Source of the DNA: Anaerofustis stercorihominis | Lineage (GTDB): Bacteria > Bacillota > Clostridia > Eubacteriales > Anaerofustaceae | Assembly (NCBI RefSeq): GCF_024623185.1 | Contig: NZ_JANJZK010000011.1 | Span: 17,322 to 81,321 of the forward strand | DNA length: 64,000 nucleotides | Direction: 5' to 3' | In this document: one piece after another, positions 30,801 through 38,008 of the stretch | Numbering within the stretch: the first letter of the stretch is position 1 | Layout of the letters: the number at the start of each line of letters is the position of its first letter | The notes under the pieces: model-generated | The model's input: only the letters and a program-made list of their open reading frames with translations | Databases searched by the model: none | What the model was told of the DNA's origin: nothing | Program-made: the position numbers and the translations under genes

Positions 30801-31239
30801 AAGTTATAATCATTTACTATCTTATATAAAAAAGAATGTTCATTGGTATAAGCCTTCAAGTATAATTGGATTTTATAAGCATTTTGTTTCTTTAGTAAAA
30901 ACTGGTGGTGCCTGGGATTTAAAACGAAAAAAAGAATGGAAATTTAAGAAGAATAAAACTTATTATTTTTATAAAACTAAATTAAAAGATGCTGCAGATG
31001 TTGGTAATATTCATTTTGGGTATGTAGGTTTTGGTTTCTTTTCAAGGGCTGTTTTATGTGCTGGTGCTGGTGCATACCAAATTAAAAGTGGAACATCTAA
31101 ATGGAAGTTTTGGTGGTCATACGGAGATGATCCTAGAGATACTCAAATGATAAGATTAGGTTATAATGTACATTGGGATAGGCATAAAAACCAGCAAAAG
31201 CAAAAAATTGCAAATAAGAGAAAGTTATGGAAAAAATAA
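21844..31239 (+). CDS. Giant secreted Rhs/YD-repeat protein with type-44 toxin tip (WapA-like)
   Basis: A 3131-aa protein. The ATG at 21844 has AGGAG 6 nt upstream; an earlier in-frame ATG at 21811 has none. Order: Sec signal peptide (1-33), a DNRLRE-type domain (about 306-480, ending near LVQEWARGTQANYGILL), Ig/FN3-like repeats (about 480-1460), the Rhs N-terminal segment (about 1543-1590), YD repeats (about 1690-2810), and the Rhs core (about 2903-2966) ending DPSGHK. The last 165 residues are the variable tip. Segments GNIHFGYVGFG, GAGAYQIKSGT and SYGDDPRDTQMIRLGY match polymorphic toxin type 44. Known WapA-type proteins deliver such tips to neighbouring cells. The gene for a DUF5412 protein starts right after the stop. 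Confidence 0.9.
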   Translation: MKEERKIRRRIEKFVSLLVAFLLFFEVFLGGFSPIFAKASENSDVKSMRVDTSRKDDVIEKGKDYTIYENEDGSRTIDMYTDNVREKDENGEYVDYDSSIETLPQKRSRSASDYKYKNVSGVTDVMLPSDFADNKLISVSKDGKDQVTFRPIFEKEADSNETKGELQKENVTDIYEGNEEKNTKIIYGTDDKNVKLEYIPLDNGIKENIILNKKPDNNKFYYELTCKGMVPTIPEVGGVLFNDKISGEEKGAILVPYMTDSSEGGAYSEDLHYSLEEIDKENDKYKLILTVSRDYLDDDNRIYPVIIDPTYTAKSTDGVKDVYIESGYPTSNFYVSTIRKMPIGYGSTDKVCRTLMKFPELSAKIKNNYVTSAALKLYELSNGSPFSTVEVHKNASSWALGEVTWNKRPKWTSTVYASKKLSNTTAVHSLNITKLVQEWARGTQANYGILLKASVESSGTKNYNSFHGTRSSTAAKRPTLSVNYTVPSPKPPGKAEVTVNGAKTVYVNNKSGDKALAVKWTGVTSNCLEAVQARHIRYKADNVFDNATETMAYKNTGTVAASGTYNTKAALSSGWSEGRYGIGIRGVDKGNNKGSGTYCYIYVDNTAPNKVSNIKLTSSRDGTSQTTSKVKVTYTSGSDPGTNSSGVAKHNIILYGEDGNVIQNVTTANMSTYTFTNVEANQNVYVKIASIDKANNKSAFVQSANHSISNMVKPEIDHANTTSSLSDDTYINNVNKEMFISWKVNYKDGDKELNLGKITCNVLKEDGIAVSGFSEKNLVFPSSVTGYPKEYKEYDVSNVFGNIDTLVDGKYKVRLRFYSSDNLIYDEKDFIYNKDTTSPEIDINTPDENAVLKLVSNISYTAADAISGIKDSKIYLVYSNGKEKLLTENSGNYNFDTTNYDEGNYKIKIVVNDKAGNKNEVLRNVSISNPPPTPIVDFAKVFGGSNDNIELNYSWVRGDESISKVDHIEYAMDNKENWISIQDSNPNIDENNRYENKTANLSVENLKEGTHTFYFKAVDHDGVSGTIRSLKYTVDATAPVISISKPAMNSKFIDLVFLKGTVEDPHLLSYDVMIANGENTVESDYTLVKTVDNPKEKDNISGTLAVLNLKDNDKYPIGQKLSIKVKAKDTCNNVNNTNNVIVVEKKDVIHHDADFSVEKTTVTDGGKSEDMVLVGEEKASFSLKTLQNESYNENNTSYYIDGSTESKGEDGKFDFSDNEKFSDDSIHSLIVRDTVSETPKYSVPTYDYNLYDNIDVSDETLTNLERENNLISLTDKSISGEYIIKSDAAGIVSENTLSLKVMAEDTIPEGCEVEYYLSLNDKDYIKVNNDEEYYLGGSRDKFILDSLKLNNIKLKAVLKGNGENSPSISSVNVLAKGSSGDVLKVDMMNKYNPKNVQVKSGLNYRTKISWDKVEGADNDNVIYEIYRSEGDTFDVNKAEVVAEGVKDNYWFDSYTPIDQYSNANNNEGIMTRSSAIMNYEKDFSYKVKAVKDFSGKVRKSNGTLGNNPSTLPALNEYTKRLGDKDYLGYFDFETPVSNGKVEQSMGNFVYEQSDGSVKGKNYDIDMSRVYNSNSTSVTPLGIGWDYEFNQILLQTYDEYGDEMGMVYKDGSGTIYNFAKIKNEKLSVKENIDEASGNIVSRETKYQSPFGTYILLTKIEKLDIDDIDSDGDLSEVIDVNYIIKTKDGDTSTFDRNSQIISTEDRNGNTMVYRYFDEDINAPMDSNIDYRSKGKKGLLKEVEVLNGKSISEFDNEYKTKLSESSENQQKFKNSRSIMTFEYNDENMIERVNMPHGKYVTYSYKNVSFGLGKNRKVLASVNSHVDENNSLDYSYGYSSGSNLSTIKDGENNEYTIDYYNDNDKLDMVKKVTYPNGEGKSYEYSKIGGDESAQKFDKTTEYIHKKADIGDKLKNIIGEDPTVIASSEVKYNVDGNIIYSKDAKGNEVVSEYENGLEVKTTKTVDTYTLSNGTVQKGSKEKVSTTKYDSIPDNNSLACIADTKGNVLKETAEDGSVTEYKYDSEEFDADSEITTLDGKTLEQNKYDYDEKGNILTEEETVSGDKTINTYDEDGELLIEENITAGNKISSTSYVYDDKGNTVSETTKNASGSEERTTNSEYDKFGRVTKETDAKGYSTMYEYDGYDRVIKTTKNSLTDSEIAEGGSNKPIVTENRYNNNGSLVYEKKEDGSEITYEYDDMNKAVRTETVKDGQSSVTTNSYGYAEGNETDFIMGNEENRNYDFLYKETSTTDGIESISYSDVNGQNVKEYSRGNTTYNEYDNQGQLIKTFNIEDDADVKYGRLTMNLYDEKGQQTCTIENPIYDAENKVYTADDQKSLVTTTKYDKLGNKISETDPMGNETKYGYTEDKKLNKVILPGENVTETMENISEGDNTKAETKNALGNKSEEVTDSFGNTVEIRDIGKGTETEKKIVTKYDYDKNDNKVKETYSNGDYKTFSYDYDGKLLKEEHFRKDDIKKSEDIVYSYDLSGNVVKVVQSKYSGEEVSSVRYTLNSYDGRNRLVSSYEGEKETPSENERLRYSYNDKNELIKVTYPNLEAGTKEVIYEYSENGKVMNIKAVTSSSSAEKLVRQYTYSPKGNVENIKDYTGFDAGNDNYILRSYEYDLFDRVTHIKYANGDDLTNAKEEYKFTYDKNGNILTEEIFNDYLTEVGNKIHAVKSYTYDELGRLTKVEVTDKPDNDSVTTTTYTYDKVGNRLSRTKDGAREDYEYNDLNELLKVKSGENIIKEYSYDANGNTKKEVSGSKETNYSYDISNQMTKYEAKGGENVTLTQNNEYNYEGQRIRKEVVDSSKETPVTKVNNYVYDRGNVICTTDNENKLISSNILNLDGSVISSARLDNSHFKYHSYNKDTRNSTSTLVGDDNVGIVAYKYDEFGGTEVLGNTSFENEVCYTGQVYDKETGDYYYNARYYNPEDGRFVTVDTYRGEFEEPLSLHLYAYCANNPINFTDPSGHKKKKKQIVYLNDKLDKKMNSSYNHLLSYIKKNVHWYKPSSIIGFYKHFVSLVKTGGAWDLKRKKEWKFKKNKTYYFYKTKLKDAADVGNIHFGYVGFGFFSRAVLCAGAGAYQIKSGTSKWKFWWSYGDDPRDTQMIRLGYNVHWDRHKNQQKQKIANKRKLWKK

Positions 31240-31641
31240 ATGAAAAAATTATTAAATAAAAAAATTATATTTTTTGTAATTATCTTATTTATTGGCTTAT
31301 TTATACATAGAAGTTTTTTTTCAATGTCTAATTTGCCAAATGGTAAGCATATTTTTAGAAGCAGTTCACCATCACATAAATATACTTTTAATGCATATTT
31401 ATGTGATGGTGGTGCGACTACCGATTATGCTATTAGAGGTGAAATAATAGATAATAATACTGGAAAAAAGAGAAATATTTATTGGGACTATAGAGTTAAT
31501 ATTGTTAAATCCAAATGGATTAATGATAATAGTATAGTTATTAATGGTAAAAAAATAAATGATGTAAAAAAAGATAAATATGATTTTAGAAATAGTGAAG
31601 AGTATGATGAGGATTTTAATTATGAACATTTTTATAAATGA
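31240..31641 (+). CDS. DUF5412-type protein, putative immunity to the type-44 toxin
   Basis: A 133-aa protein whose ATG follows the rhs stop codon with no gap. A basic N-terminus and one membrane helix (about residues 8-26) precede a small outside domain with YLCDGGATTDYAIRGEI and GKKRNIYWDY. The same pattern occurs in the gene at 38005, also placed directly behind a type-44 tip. Position and this pairing argue for an immunity protein. By the positive-inside rule the domain faces out. DNA here is more AT-rich than in the rhs body. Confidence 0.7.
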   Translation: MKKLLNKKIIFFVIILFIGLFIHRSFFSMSNLPNGKHIFRSSSPSHKYTFNAYLCDGGATTDYAIRGEIIDNNTGKKRNIYWDYRVNIVKSKWINDNSIVINGKKINDVKKDKYDFRNSEEYDEDFNYEHFYK

Positions 31642-31729
31642 TATGTTTTAAATTAAACATATTGAAAAATAATAGAATATATAGTATGTTTGATGTGAGT
31701 AAAATGTGAAATAAACTAAATAAACGAAA

Positions 31730-31793
31730 GGCAGAAGCAACGGGATTGGGAATGGGCTGAGACTCGCTTATTAAGATAGGGCTTCTGCTTTTT
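31730..31793 (+). repeat. Rhs cassette-boundary element, copy 1
   Basis: GCAGAAGC (31731-31738) pairs with GCTTCTGC (31781-31788), followed by TTTTT. The 42-nt loop is conserved between copies (TTGGGAATGGG, GAGACTC, AGATAGG). Weaker similarity extends about 60 nt upstream (ATATATTGAAAAATA ... ATGTGAG ... GTGAAATAAACT). Copies 2-4 are at 33814, 37036 and 38471. It could be a terminator, a small structured RNA or a recombination site. Confidence 0.75.
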
Positions 31794-31794
31794 G

Positions 31795-31837
31795 ATTACA
31801 TGGATAATTCTTCGAAATGAAGAATTATCCATGTAAT
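31795..31837 (+). repeat. Long perfect hairpin at the start of spare cassette 1
   Basis: A 19-bp perfect stem with loop GAAAT (31814-31818). Its core ATTCTTC ... GAAGAAT recurs after the other boundary elements. The right arm runs directly into rhs-derived sequence, and the only ATG of spare cassette 1 (31817) is inside it. Confidence 0.75.
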
Positions 31838-32917
31838 TATGAAGGGCAGAGGATAAGGAAAGAAGTTGTTGATAGTAGTAAGGAAACTCCTGTTACTAAG
31901 GTGAATAATTATTATTACAACGGCGAAGAAATTTTGTATATAACTGATACAAATGATAAGAAAATCACAGAAAATATTTTAGATACAGACTTTACTTTAA
32001 GATTTTATAACAATCAGCCAACGCTATATACTCTCAATACTGACGGACGAGGTTCTACATCGGTAGTTGTGGACTCATTAAATAGGGGTATAACGGGATA
32101 TAAATATGATGAGTTCGGAAGTACTGAAATAGTGGGTAATACAGAATTTAATAACGAAGTATGTTACACCGGACAAGTATACGACAAGGAAACCGGGGAC
32201 TATTATTATAACGCGAGGTATTATAGCCCTGATGACGGTAGGTTTGTGACTGTGGATACTTATAGGGGTGAGTTTGAAGAGCCACTAAGTTTGCATTTGT
32301 ATGCTTATTGTAAGAATGATCCTATTAATTATAATGATTATAGTGGGCATAAGTATGATAGAGGTAAGGCTATGAATTATGCAAGTAAAATGTGGAATAA
32401 AGGTTATTATGATTATATAAAAACAGGTTATTATTATTATAAAACTGGTGATTGCGCGAATTTTGTTTCTCAATGTTTATACAAAGGTGGTATTAAAACA
32501 GATAAAGACTGGTACTCAAAAAGAAGTGTAAAGAAAAAAACTTCTCCTTATGCAAAAAGAGATTGGCGTAAAAAATATGATTGGAAAATTGCATCTAGTT
32601 GGAGACAAGTTAATCCACAGCGAGATTATTTAAAGAAAGGTAAAGTTACATGTAAAGGGGAAATAAAGAAAAATACTAATATGAAAGAATTTATTAAAAA
32701 ATATAAACCTCAAAAAGGAGATATATTAAATTTTAGAAGAACACCGAAGAAAAGTATAAATCATGCTGCAATGATTAACAATGTGGTAAATAATACAAAG
32801 AAAAAAAAATATGGTATTAAATATACTGGACATACTGATCCTGCATGGAATAAGAATGTAATGAAGTATTTTGATGATTATCCAGATGGAAGTGTATATG
32901 TTTTACATGTAAAGTAG
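31817..32917 (+). CDS. Spare cassette 1: truncated rhs core with amidase_6-like toxin tip
   Basis: A 366-codon open frame. From residue 7 (NYEGQRIRKEVVDSSKE) it repeats the end of the Rhs protein almost exactly, through the core to the GHK boundary. Then comes a different tip of about 190 residues with GDCANFVSQCLYKGG, KKGD-like PQKGDILNFRR and INHAAMINN. These are the cysteine and histidine motifs of the amidase_6 family (papain/NlpC-like fold), which would cut peptide bonds or amides, perhaps in peptidoglycan. The only ATG lies inside a hairpin without a ribosome site, and there is no signal peptide. It is therefore probably silent and acts as a donor for recombination. The frame is intact. 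Confidence 0.7.
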   Translation: MKNYPCNYEGQRIRKEVVDSSKETPVTKVNNYYYNGEEILYITDTNDKKITENILDTDFTLRFYNNQPTLYTLNTDGRGSTSVVVDSLNRGITGYKYDEFGSTEIVGNTEFNNEVCYTGQVYDKETGDYYYNARYYSPDDGRFVTVDTYRGEFEEPLSLHLYAYCKNDPINYNDYSGHKYDRGKAMNYASKMWNKGYYDYIKTGYYYYKTGDCANFVSQCLYKGGIKTDKDWYSKRSVKKKTSPYAKRDWRKKYDWKIASSWRQVNPQRDYLKKGKVTCKGEIKKNTNMKEFIKKYKPQKGDILNFRRTPKKSINHAAMINNVVNNTKKKKYGIKYTGHTDPAWNKNVMKYFDDYPDGSVYVLHVK

Positions 32918-32927
32918 GTACATATTA

Positions 32928-33578
32928 ATGAAAAAAAGAATATATATAATATTTATAATAATATTAATATTTAGTTTTCCTTTTCTATATAATTCTATAA
33001 AAATACATAAAGATATGTTTTTTGAAATATATCATATTAAAAAAATTTTAAATAGTTTTACATTAAATGAGAATCATATTAAAACATTAAAAGGTATTAA
33101 ATATATAGGAAATAATAGTAAAAACATAATTAATATTTCAGATATAAATGAATTGCCATTAACTCAACTTATAAAATTAGATAATGATATAGACGGAATA
33201 AGGTATCAATATGATGATATGGAAAGTAATATTTGTTTTATAAATTTAAATAAGTGCATTTTTGATAAGAAAAAGATAAAAAAAGTATTATTAAAAGAAT
33301 ATGACGGGGTAAAACATTATATAAAAAAAGAGGTTTTAAATAGTGAACTTTCTATTATTAAAAGGCAATGTGTACTAAATAGTGGTACAATTAATGGATT
33401 TAATTATTTTTATTATATAAATTATACTCCCTTACCAGCAAATAGTTGGGATGAAAAAGAAGCTCATTTATTTGTATATACAGATAAAATATTTATATCT
33501 ATAAGAGCTCAGCAAGTAGGAACAAAGAATTTAGGAGCAGGACAGTTAAGGAAACTAATTAATAAAATCAAAAAATAG
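32928..33578 (+). CDS. Putative immunity protein of spare cassette 1
   Basis: A 216-aa protein with one N-terminal membrane helix (residues 4-23) and an outside domain I do not recognise. It begins 10 nt after the amidase-like tip. Its location is the only evidence for an immunity role. An outward-facing domain suits protection against a wall-cleaving toxin. The base composition is very AT-rich, like the other cassette genes. Confidence 0.55.
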   Translation: MKKRIYIIFIIILIFSFPFLYNSIKIHKDMFFEIYHIKKILNSFTLNENHIKTLKGIKYIGNNSKNIINISDINELPLTQLIKLDNDIDGIRYQYDDMESNICFINLNKCIFDKKKIKKVLLKEYDGVKHYIKKEVLNSELSIIKRQCVLNSGTINGFNYFYYINYTPLPANSWDEKEAHLFVYTDKIFISIRAQQVGTKNLGAGQLRKLINKIKK

Positions 33579-33660
33579 ATATAAACAGGAGTAGAAAAAA
33601 AGGAATATGATACTACAATGATTATCTTTCACTGATATTCATAAAAGTACTTCTGTTTTA

Positions 33661-33697
33661 CCCGCTATTCTTCATAATGAAGAATAGCGGGCTTTTT
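33661..33697 (+). terminator. Strong terminator carrying the ATTCTTC/GAAGAAT core
   Basis: A 13-bp perfect stem CCCGCTATTCTTC-ATAAT-GAAGAATAGCGGG followed by CTTTTT. Its inner part equals the hairpins found after boundary elements, and GTACTTCTGTTTTA just upstream resembles the 3' half of a decayed element. Confidence 0.85.
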
Positions 33698-33972
33698 AAT
33701 TATTTATAATGAAATAAATATAATATATCATAAATATTAATCTATATATATTGAAAAATACATGATTTTATGATAAATTAAATGTGAGAGAAATATGATA
33801 TAAAACTCCAAAAAGCAGAAGCAATGTAATTGGGAATGGGATAAGACTCACGAAATAAGATAGGGCTTCTGCTTTTTGATATATAGAAAGTTCTTTAAAT
33901 TGAAGAATTGTAAGAAAATTATTAAATTTATATAAATTTCATTTTTAAAGGAAACTAAAGGAATAATATAAC
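33698..33972 (+). other. Non-coding stretch with boundary element copy 2
   Basis: AT-rich DNA between the cassette-1 terminator and the lipoprotein gene. It contains the second boundary element (33814-33877), a weak TTCTT/GAAGAA hairpin (about 33890-33907) and AAAGGAA about 10 nt before the lipoprotein ATG. No gene is seen. Confidence 0.6.
33814..33877 (+). repeat. Rhs cassette-boundary element, copy 2
   Basis: GCAGAAGC (33815-33822) and GCTTCTGC (33865-33872), then TTTTT. The loop is nearly identical to copy 4 (TTGGGAATGGG, AGACTCACGAAATAAGATAGG split by one or two changes). Confidence 0.75.
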
Positions 33973-35028
33973 ATGTTAAAAAAAATATTTATAAGTATAT
34001 TATCAATATTAATAATATTTAGTTTGAGTGCTTGTAGCAACAATACATTGTTCAATGACGATTGTGATTTATATAATAATGATATTATTAATAACTATTT
34101 TCAAATGTATGTTTCAGATGGTAAATCTAATTCATACTTATCAACAAGCAAATTTTTATATAACATAAATAATAAAAATATTTATGAAAGTTTTTCTGAT
34201 ACAAATCATAGTGTAAAAAACTTGAATTATTTTAAAAATACATTATATTACTTAAATGAAAGTACAGGAAATTTATGTTGTTTAGATGAAAATAAAAATG
34301 AAAAAATTATTAAAGAAAATATAGAAAATTATGTTATTGCCAATAATAAAGTTTATTTTTATAAATACACAGATAATAATAAATTAGAAATTCTAACCAA
34401 TAAAAATGAACTTTATAATATTCCCAATATTGATCAAAATAAATTTATTTTTGTAGACTTAAAAACATTGTATTATATAGGAAGAGATCCTAAAAATATA
34501 AATGATGATATAAAATCTGATTTAATTTATCATTATGATTTAAAAAAAAATAAAATAAATACAGAAATTAATTTAAAGGATATAAAAAATATTAAAGGAG
34601 AGAATTTATCTAATTATGAGATAGTTGATTTTAATGTAGCCGATAATTATATTTATATATTTATTAAGTATAGTAATAAAATTTTATTATTAAAGTACGA
34701 TTTGAATAATAAACATTATACATTTTTAAATCAAAAGTATTTAAAGGACAGTGAAGATTATTATAGTTGTTACTATACGCATAAAAATGCTTATCTCATA
34801 ACAAAAGATGAAGATAATTTTTATATTTATAAAGATAATTTAAAGGGTAAAAGTATAAACAAACCTCTTATAACTATATATAATAAATTAGGAACAAGGG
34901 GTGAAGACTTAGATTTATTAGCTATAAATAAAAAAAATATTTTAATAAATAGTAGATTAGGTCAAGAAAGGAGTCATCTATTTCTTTATGATTATAATGG
35001 AAAATTTATAGAAGATAAAATTCTTTAG
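33973..35028 (+). CDS. Lipoprotein, possible orphan immunity gene
   Basis: A 351-aa protein with a lipoprotein signal peptide (lipobox LSAC, cysteine at residue 21). The rest alternates short YY/YF-rich strands and loops (for example TLYYLNESTGNLCCLDENK), suggesting a beta-propeller of the kind found in DUF5050-like proteins; no catalytic motif is seen. It lies between boundary element 2 and the second spare rhs fragment, where a toxin tip would be expected but is missing. Its stop codon touches rhs-derived DNA. It may be the leftover immunity gene of a deleted cassette. The function is unknown. Confidence 0.55.
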   Translation: MLKKIFISILSILIIFSLSACSNNTLFNDDCDLYNNDIINNYFQMYVSDGKSNSYLSTSKFLYNINNKNIYESFSDTNHSVKNLNYFKNTLYYLNESTGNLCCLDENKNEKIIKENIENYVIANNKVYFYKYTDNNKLEILTNKNELYNIPNIDQNKFIFVDLKTLYYIGRDPKNINDDIKSDLIYHYDLKKNKINTEINLKDIKNIKGENLSNYEIVDFNVADNYIYIFIKYSNKILLLKYDLNNKHYTFLNQKYLKDSEDYYSCYYTHKNAYLITKDEDNFYIYKDNLKGKSINKPLITIYNKLGTRGEDLDLLAINKKNILINSRLGQERSHLFLYDYNGKFIEDKIL

Positions 35029-36405
35029 CTACACCTACGACGAACTTACAAGGCTTACAAAGGTCGATGTAACGGATAAGCTGGATAATGACAGCGTAAG
35101 CACCACAACATATACTTACGACAAAGTCGGCAACAGGCTAAGCAGGACAAAAGACGGAGCGAGGGAAGAATACGAATACAACGACTTAAACGAACTATTA
35201 AAGGTAAAGAGCGGAGAAAGCATAATAAAGGAATATTCCTACGACGCAAACGGGAACACGAAGAAAGAAGTGAGCGGAAGTAAGGAAACGAATTATTCTT
35301 ATGATATCTCCAATCAGATGACCAAGTTTGAGGCTAAGGACGGGGAGAATGTTACTTTGACTCAGAACAATGAGTATAATTATGAAGGGCAGAGGATAAG
35401 GAAAGAGGTTGTTGATAGTAGTAAGGAAACTCCTGTTACTAAGGTGAATAATTATTATTACAACGGCGAAGAAATTTTGTATACAACAGATGAAAATAAT
35501 AAGAAAACCATAGAAAATATATTGGATACAGATTTCACTTTAAGATTCAATAATAATAAATTATCAGTATATACACTTAACTCTGACGGACGAGGTTCGA
35601 CATCTGTAGTTGTGGACTCACTAAATAAGGGTGTAACGGGATATAAATATGATGAGTTCGGAAGTACTGAAATAGTGGGTAATACAGAATTTAATAACGA
35701 AGTATGTTACACCGGACAAGTATACGACAAGGAAACCGGGGATTATTACTATAATGCAAGGTACTACAGTCCTGATGAAGGAAGGTTTGTGACCGTGGAT
35801 ACTTATAGGGAAGAGTTTGAAGAACCTCAAAGTCTTCACTTGTATGCTTATTGTGCTAATAATCCGATTAACTTTATTGATCCTAGTGGGCATAAATATG
35901 ATAGAAATAAAGTTACTAAATATATAGAAAAATATGCATTTAAATATAATAAAAATTATCCAAATTTTAATACTAATGGTGGTGGAGATTGTGCTAACTT
36001 TGTTTCACAGTGTGTTAGATATGGAGGAATTGCAAAAAATAAGAAGTGGTATTGTAATAAAAGGAAAACTCCAATAAATGGTAAGTATGGTAAATGGACA
36101 TGGAGTAAAGCATGGGCTGTGACACCTAAATTATATTCATATATGAAGAAAGGGAAAAAAGTTGTAAAAATAAATAAAAAGAAATATATAGCTGATAAAG
36201 TCAAAAAAATAATATTAAAAAGGGAGATCTTATATTTTTCAGATTACAGGGGTTTGGTGTAAATCATGCTGGTATAGTTAGTTCTATAACTAGAGATAAA
36301 GATATAAAATATGCTGGACATAACACGGATAGAGCTTATTGGCCACTATCTAAATCCTTTGATACTAATAGTAGATTTATGAAAGTTAATATAGTTAGGA
36401 TGTGA
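35029..36405 (+). pseudogene. Spare cassette 2: truncated rhs with amidase_6-like tip, frameshifted
   Basis: Rhs-derived sequence begins at the lipoprotein stop codon (YTYDEL) and continues without a start codon through YD repeats and core to DPSGHK near 35894. The longest open frame (35270-36262) ends early. The tip has GGGDCANFVSQCVRYGG, as in cassette 1. The motif KKGDLIFF and the histidine motif VNHAGIVSS appear only in the +1 frame, running to TGA at 36403-36405. Adding one A to the seven-A run at 36203-36209 restores the whole domain (about 165 residues). Either a real slippage mutation or a sequencing error would explain this. There is no signal peptide or ribosome site, so it is likely silent. 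Confidence 0.7.
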
Positions 36406-36409
36406 TCAA

Positions 36410-36961
36410 TTGAAAAAATATTTTATATTTATTTTATTAATATTATCATTTATAATAGGGATATTTTATTTTTTATATGATATATTAACATTATCTCCAA
36501 TTCAACTTGTTGATAAAATATATTATGAACAAAATAATGAGGAAAAAAACTCTAAAAAATGTGAAGAGTTTGTAACAGAATTGATTAAAAGTAATAATTA
36601 TGATAAATATAATAAGAATATTTCAAATGATAATTATAACCTAATAAAATCATATCATTATTATATAGATGATAAATATAAAAATTTAGTTAAACCGTAT
36701 CCTATAAAATGTATTTATAATGAAGACAAAAAATATATTATTTACTATAAAACAGGATATTTTGTCGAAGACCCAAATACTTCAGAGTATATTTATGCAA
36801 CAAGTACTAGTACTATGAGAATCGTTATTTTTTATGATTCTGAAATATGGAAGGTAAAAGAAGTAGATACTGAATTAGGTATTGAAGGGTTAGGGTCAAA
36901 TAAGTTTAAAAAAATATGTATAGATTATATTAAATCTATAAAATTAAATAAATTTTATTAA
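36410..36961 (+). CDS. Putative immunity protein of spare cassette 2
   Basis: A 183-aa protein starting with TTG 4 nt after the restored end of the amidase-like tip. One N-terminal membrane helix (residues 4-27) precedes an unrecognised outside domain. It shows no clear similarity to the 216-aa protein of cassette 1 although both follow amidase_6-like tips. The immunity role rests on position and topology only. Confidence 0.5.
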   Translation: MKKYFIFILLILSFIIGIFYFLYDILTLSPIQLVDKIYYEQNNEEKNSKKCEEFVTELIKSNNYDKYNKNISNDNYNLIKSYHYYIDDKYKNLVKPYPIKCIYNEDKKYIIYYKTGYFVEDPNTSEYIYATSTSTMRIVIFYDSEIWKVKEVDTELGIEGLGSNKFKKICIDYIKSIKLNKFY

Positions 36962-37035
36962 TAATGAAAATGTTTATTTAAATATATCATATATTTATTA
37001 AGAAAAAAGTGTGAAACAAGTCAAGAAAATAAAAA

Positions 37036-37096
37036 GGCGGAAGCAACGGGATTGTGTTGGGTCAAACTCTCTATATAAATAGTGCTTCTGCTTTTT
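37036..37096 (+). repeat. Rhs cassette-boundary element, copy 3
   Basis: GGCGGAAGC (37036-37044) and GCTTCTGC (37084-37091), then TTTTT. It is the most divergent copy, with GATTGTGTTGGG and AAACTCTC in the loop. One G:U pair in the stem preserves pairing. It is followed by the ATTCTTC-GAAAT-GAAGAAT hairpin (37110-37128). Confidence 0.7.
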
Positions 37097-37130
37097 GGTT
37101 ATACGGATTATTCTTCGAAATGAAGAATTG

Positions 37131-38008
37131 TGCGATATCGGCTTAAATGTGATTTCCAGCGCAAGATTTGAAAATGGCAGTGCTAAATATTATTCTTATA
37201 ATAAGGATACGAGGAACTCTACTTCTACTATTGTAGGAGATGATAACGTAGGTTCTGTTGCTTATAGGTATGACGAGTTTGGCGAAACCGAAAAACTTGG
37301 AAATGAAAGTTTGGAAAATGAAGTGTGTTATACGGGACAGGTGTATGATAAAGAGACGGAAAATTATTATTATAATGCTAGGTATTACAGTCCCGATGAA
37401 GGAAGGTTTGTGACTGTAGATACTTATAGGGGAGAATTTGAAGAACCGTTATCACTTCACTTATATGCTTACTGTGCCAATAATCCTATCAACTTTACGG
37501 ATCCAAGTGGGCATAAAAAGGTAGACATAACAAAGAAATTAAGAAAAGCTATGAAAAAGCATTATGAAGCATTTAGAGGAAATTATTGGTCCAATATATA
37601 TATATGTATGGAGCAATAGGAGGAAGGACAAATAGTATTAAGTATTTTATCAATAAGGTTAAAAGCGAAGGGAAATGGGATTTAAAATATTCATGGAAGT
37701 TAAAGTCATCAAAAAAATATAAGTTTGGTAAAAAAACATTAGCTTATGATGATCCAGGTAATATACATTTTGGATAAGTTGGAGCATTTATGTTTACAAG
37801 TAAAGTATTAAGATTAGGCGCTGGTTTATATCAGATTAAATCGGGAACATCTAGCCTTAGCTTTTATAAATCTTATGGAGATGACCCTAGAGATAGTGAA
37901 ATGATAAAATATGGATATAAATTAGCTAAAAAAGACGTGAAGAAGGGAAAAATTGGTCCTTGGTTGATTAGATCCTATTCAAATAGTATAAGTTGGAAGA
38001 AGAAATGA
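37131..38008 (+). pseudogene. Spare cassette 3: truncated rhs core with type-44 toxin tip, doubly disrupted
   Basis: Rhs similarity starts near LNVISSARFENG (37143) and runs through the core to DPSGHK. The tip repeats the type-44 toxin of the main protein: SEGKWDLKYS, GNIHFG, GAGLYQIKSGT and SYGDDPRDSEMIKYGY. Two lesions break it: the frame shifts in a TA dinucleotide run (about 37593-37604), and a TAA at 37775-37777 replaces the tyrosine of GNIHFGYVG. The tip ends at TGA 38006-38008, overlapping the following DUF5412 gene. No start codon or signal peptide. Confidence 0.75.

Noticed and set aside
31730..31793. GGCTGAGACTC in boundary element 1 resembles the CUGAGA motif of TPP riboswitches
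   Set aside because: The rest of the TPP aptamer (ACCUGAU and GCGUAGGGA parts) is missing, and no thiamine gene follows.
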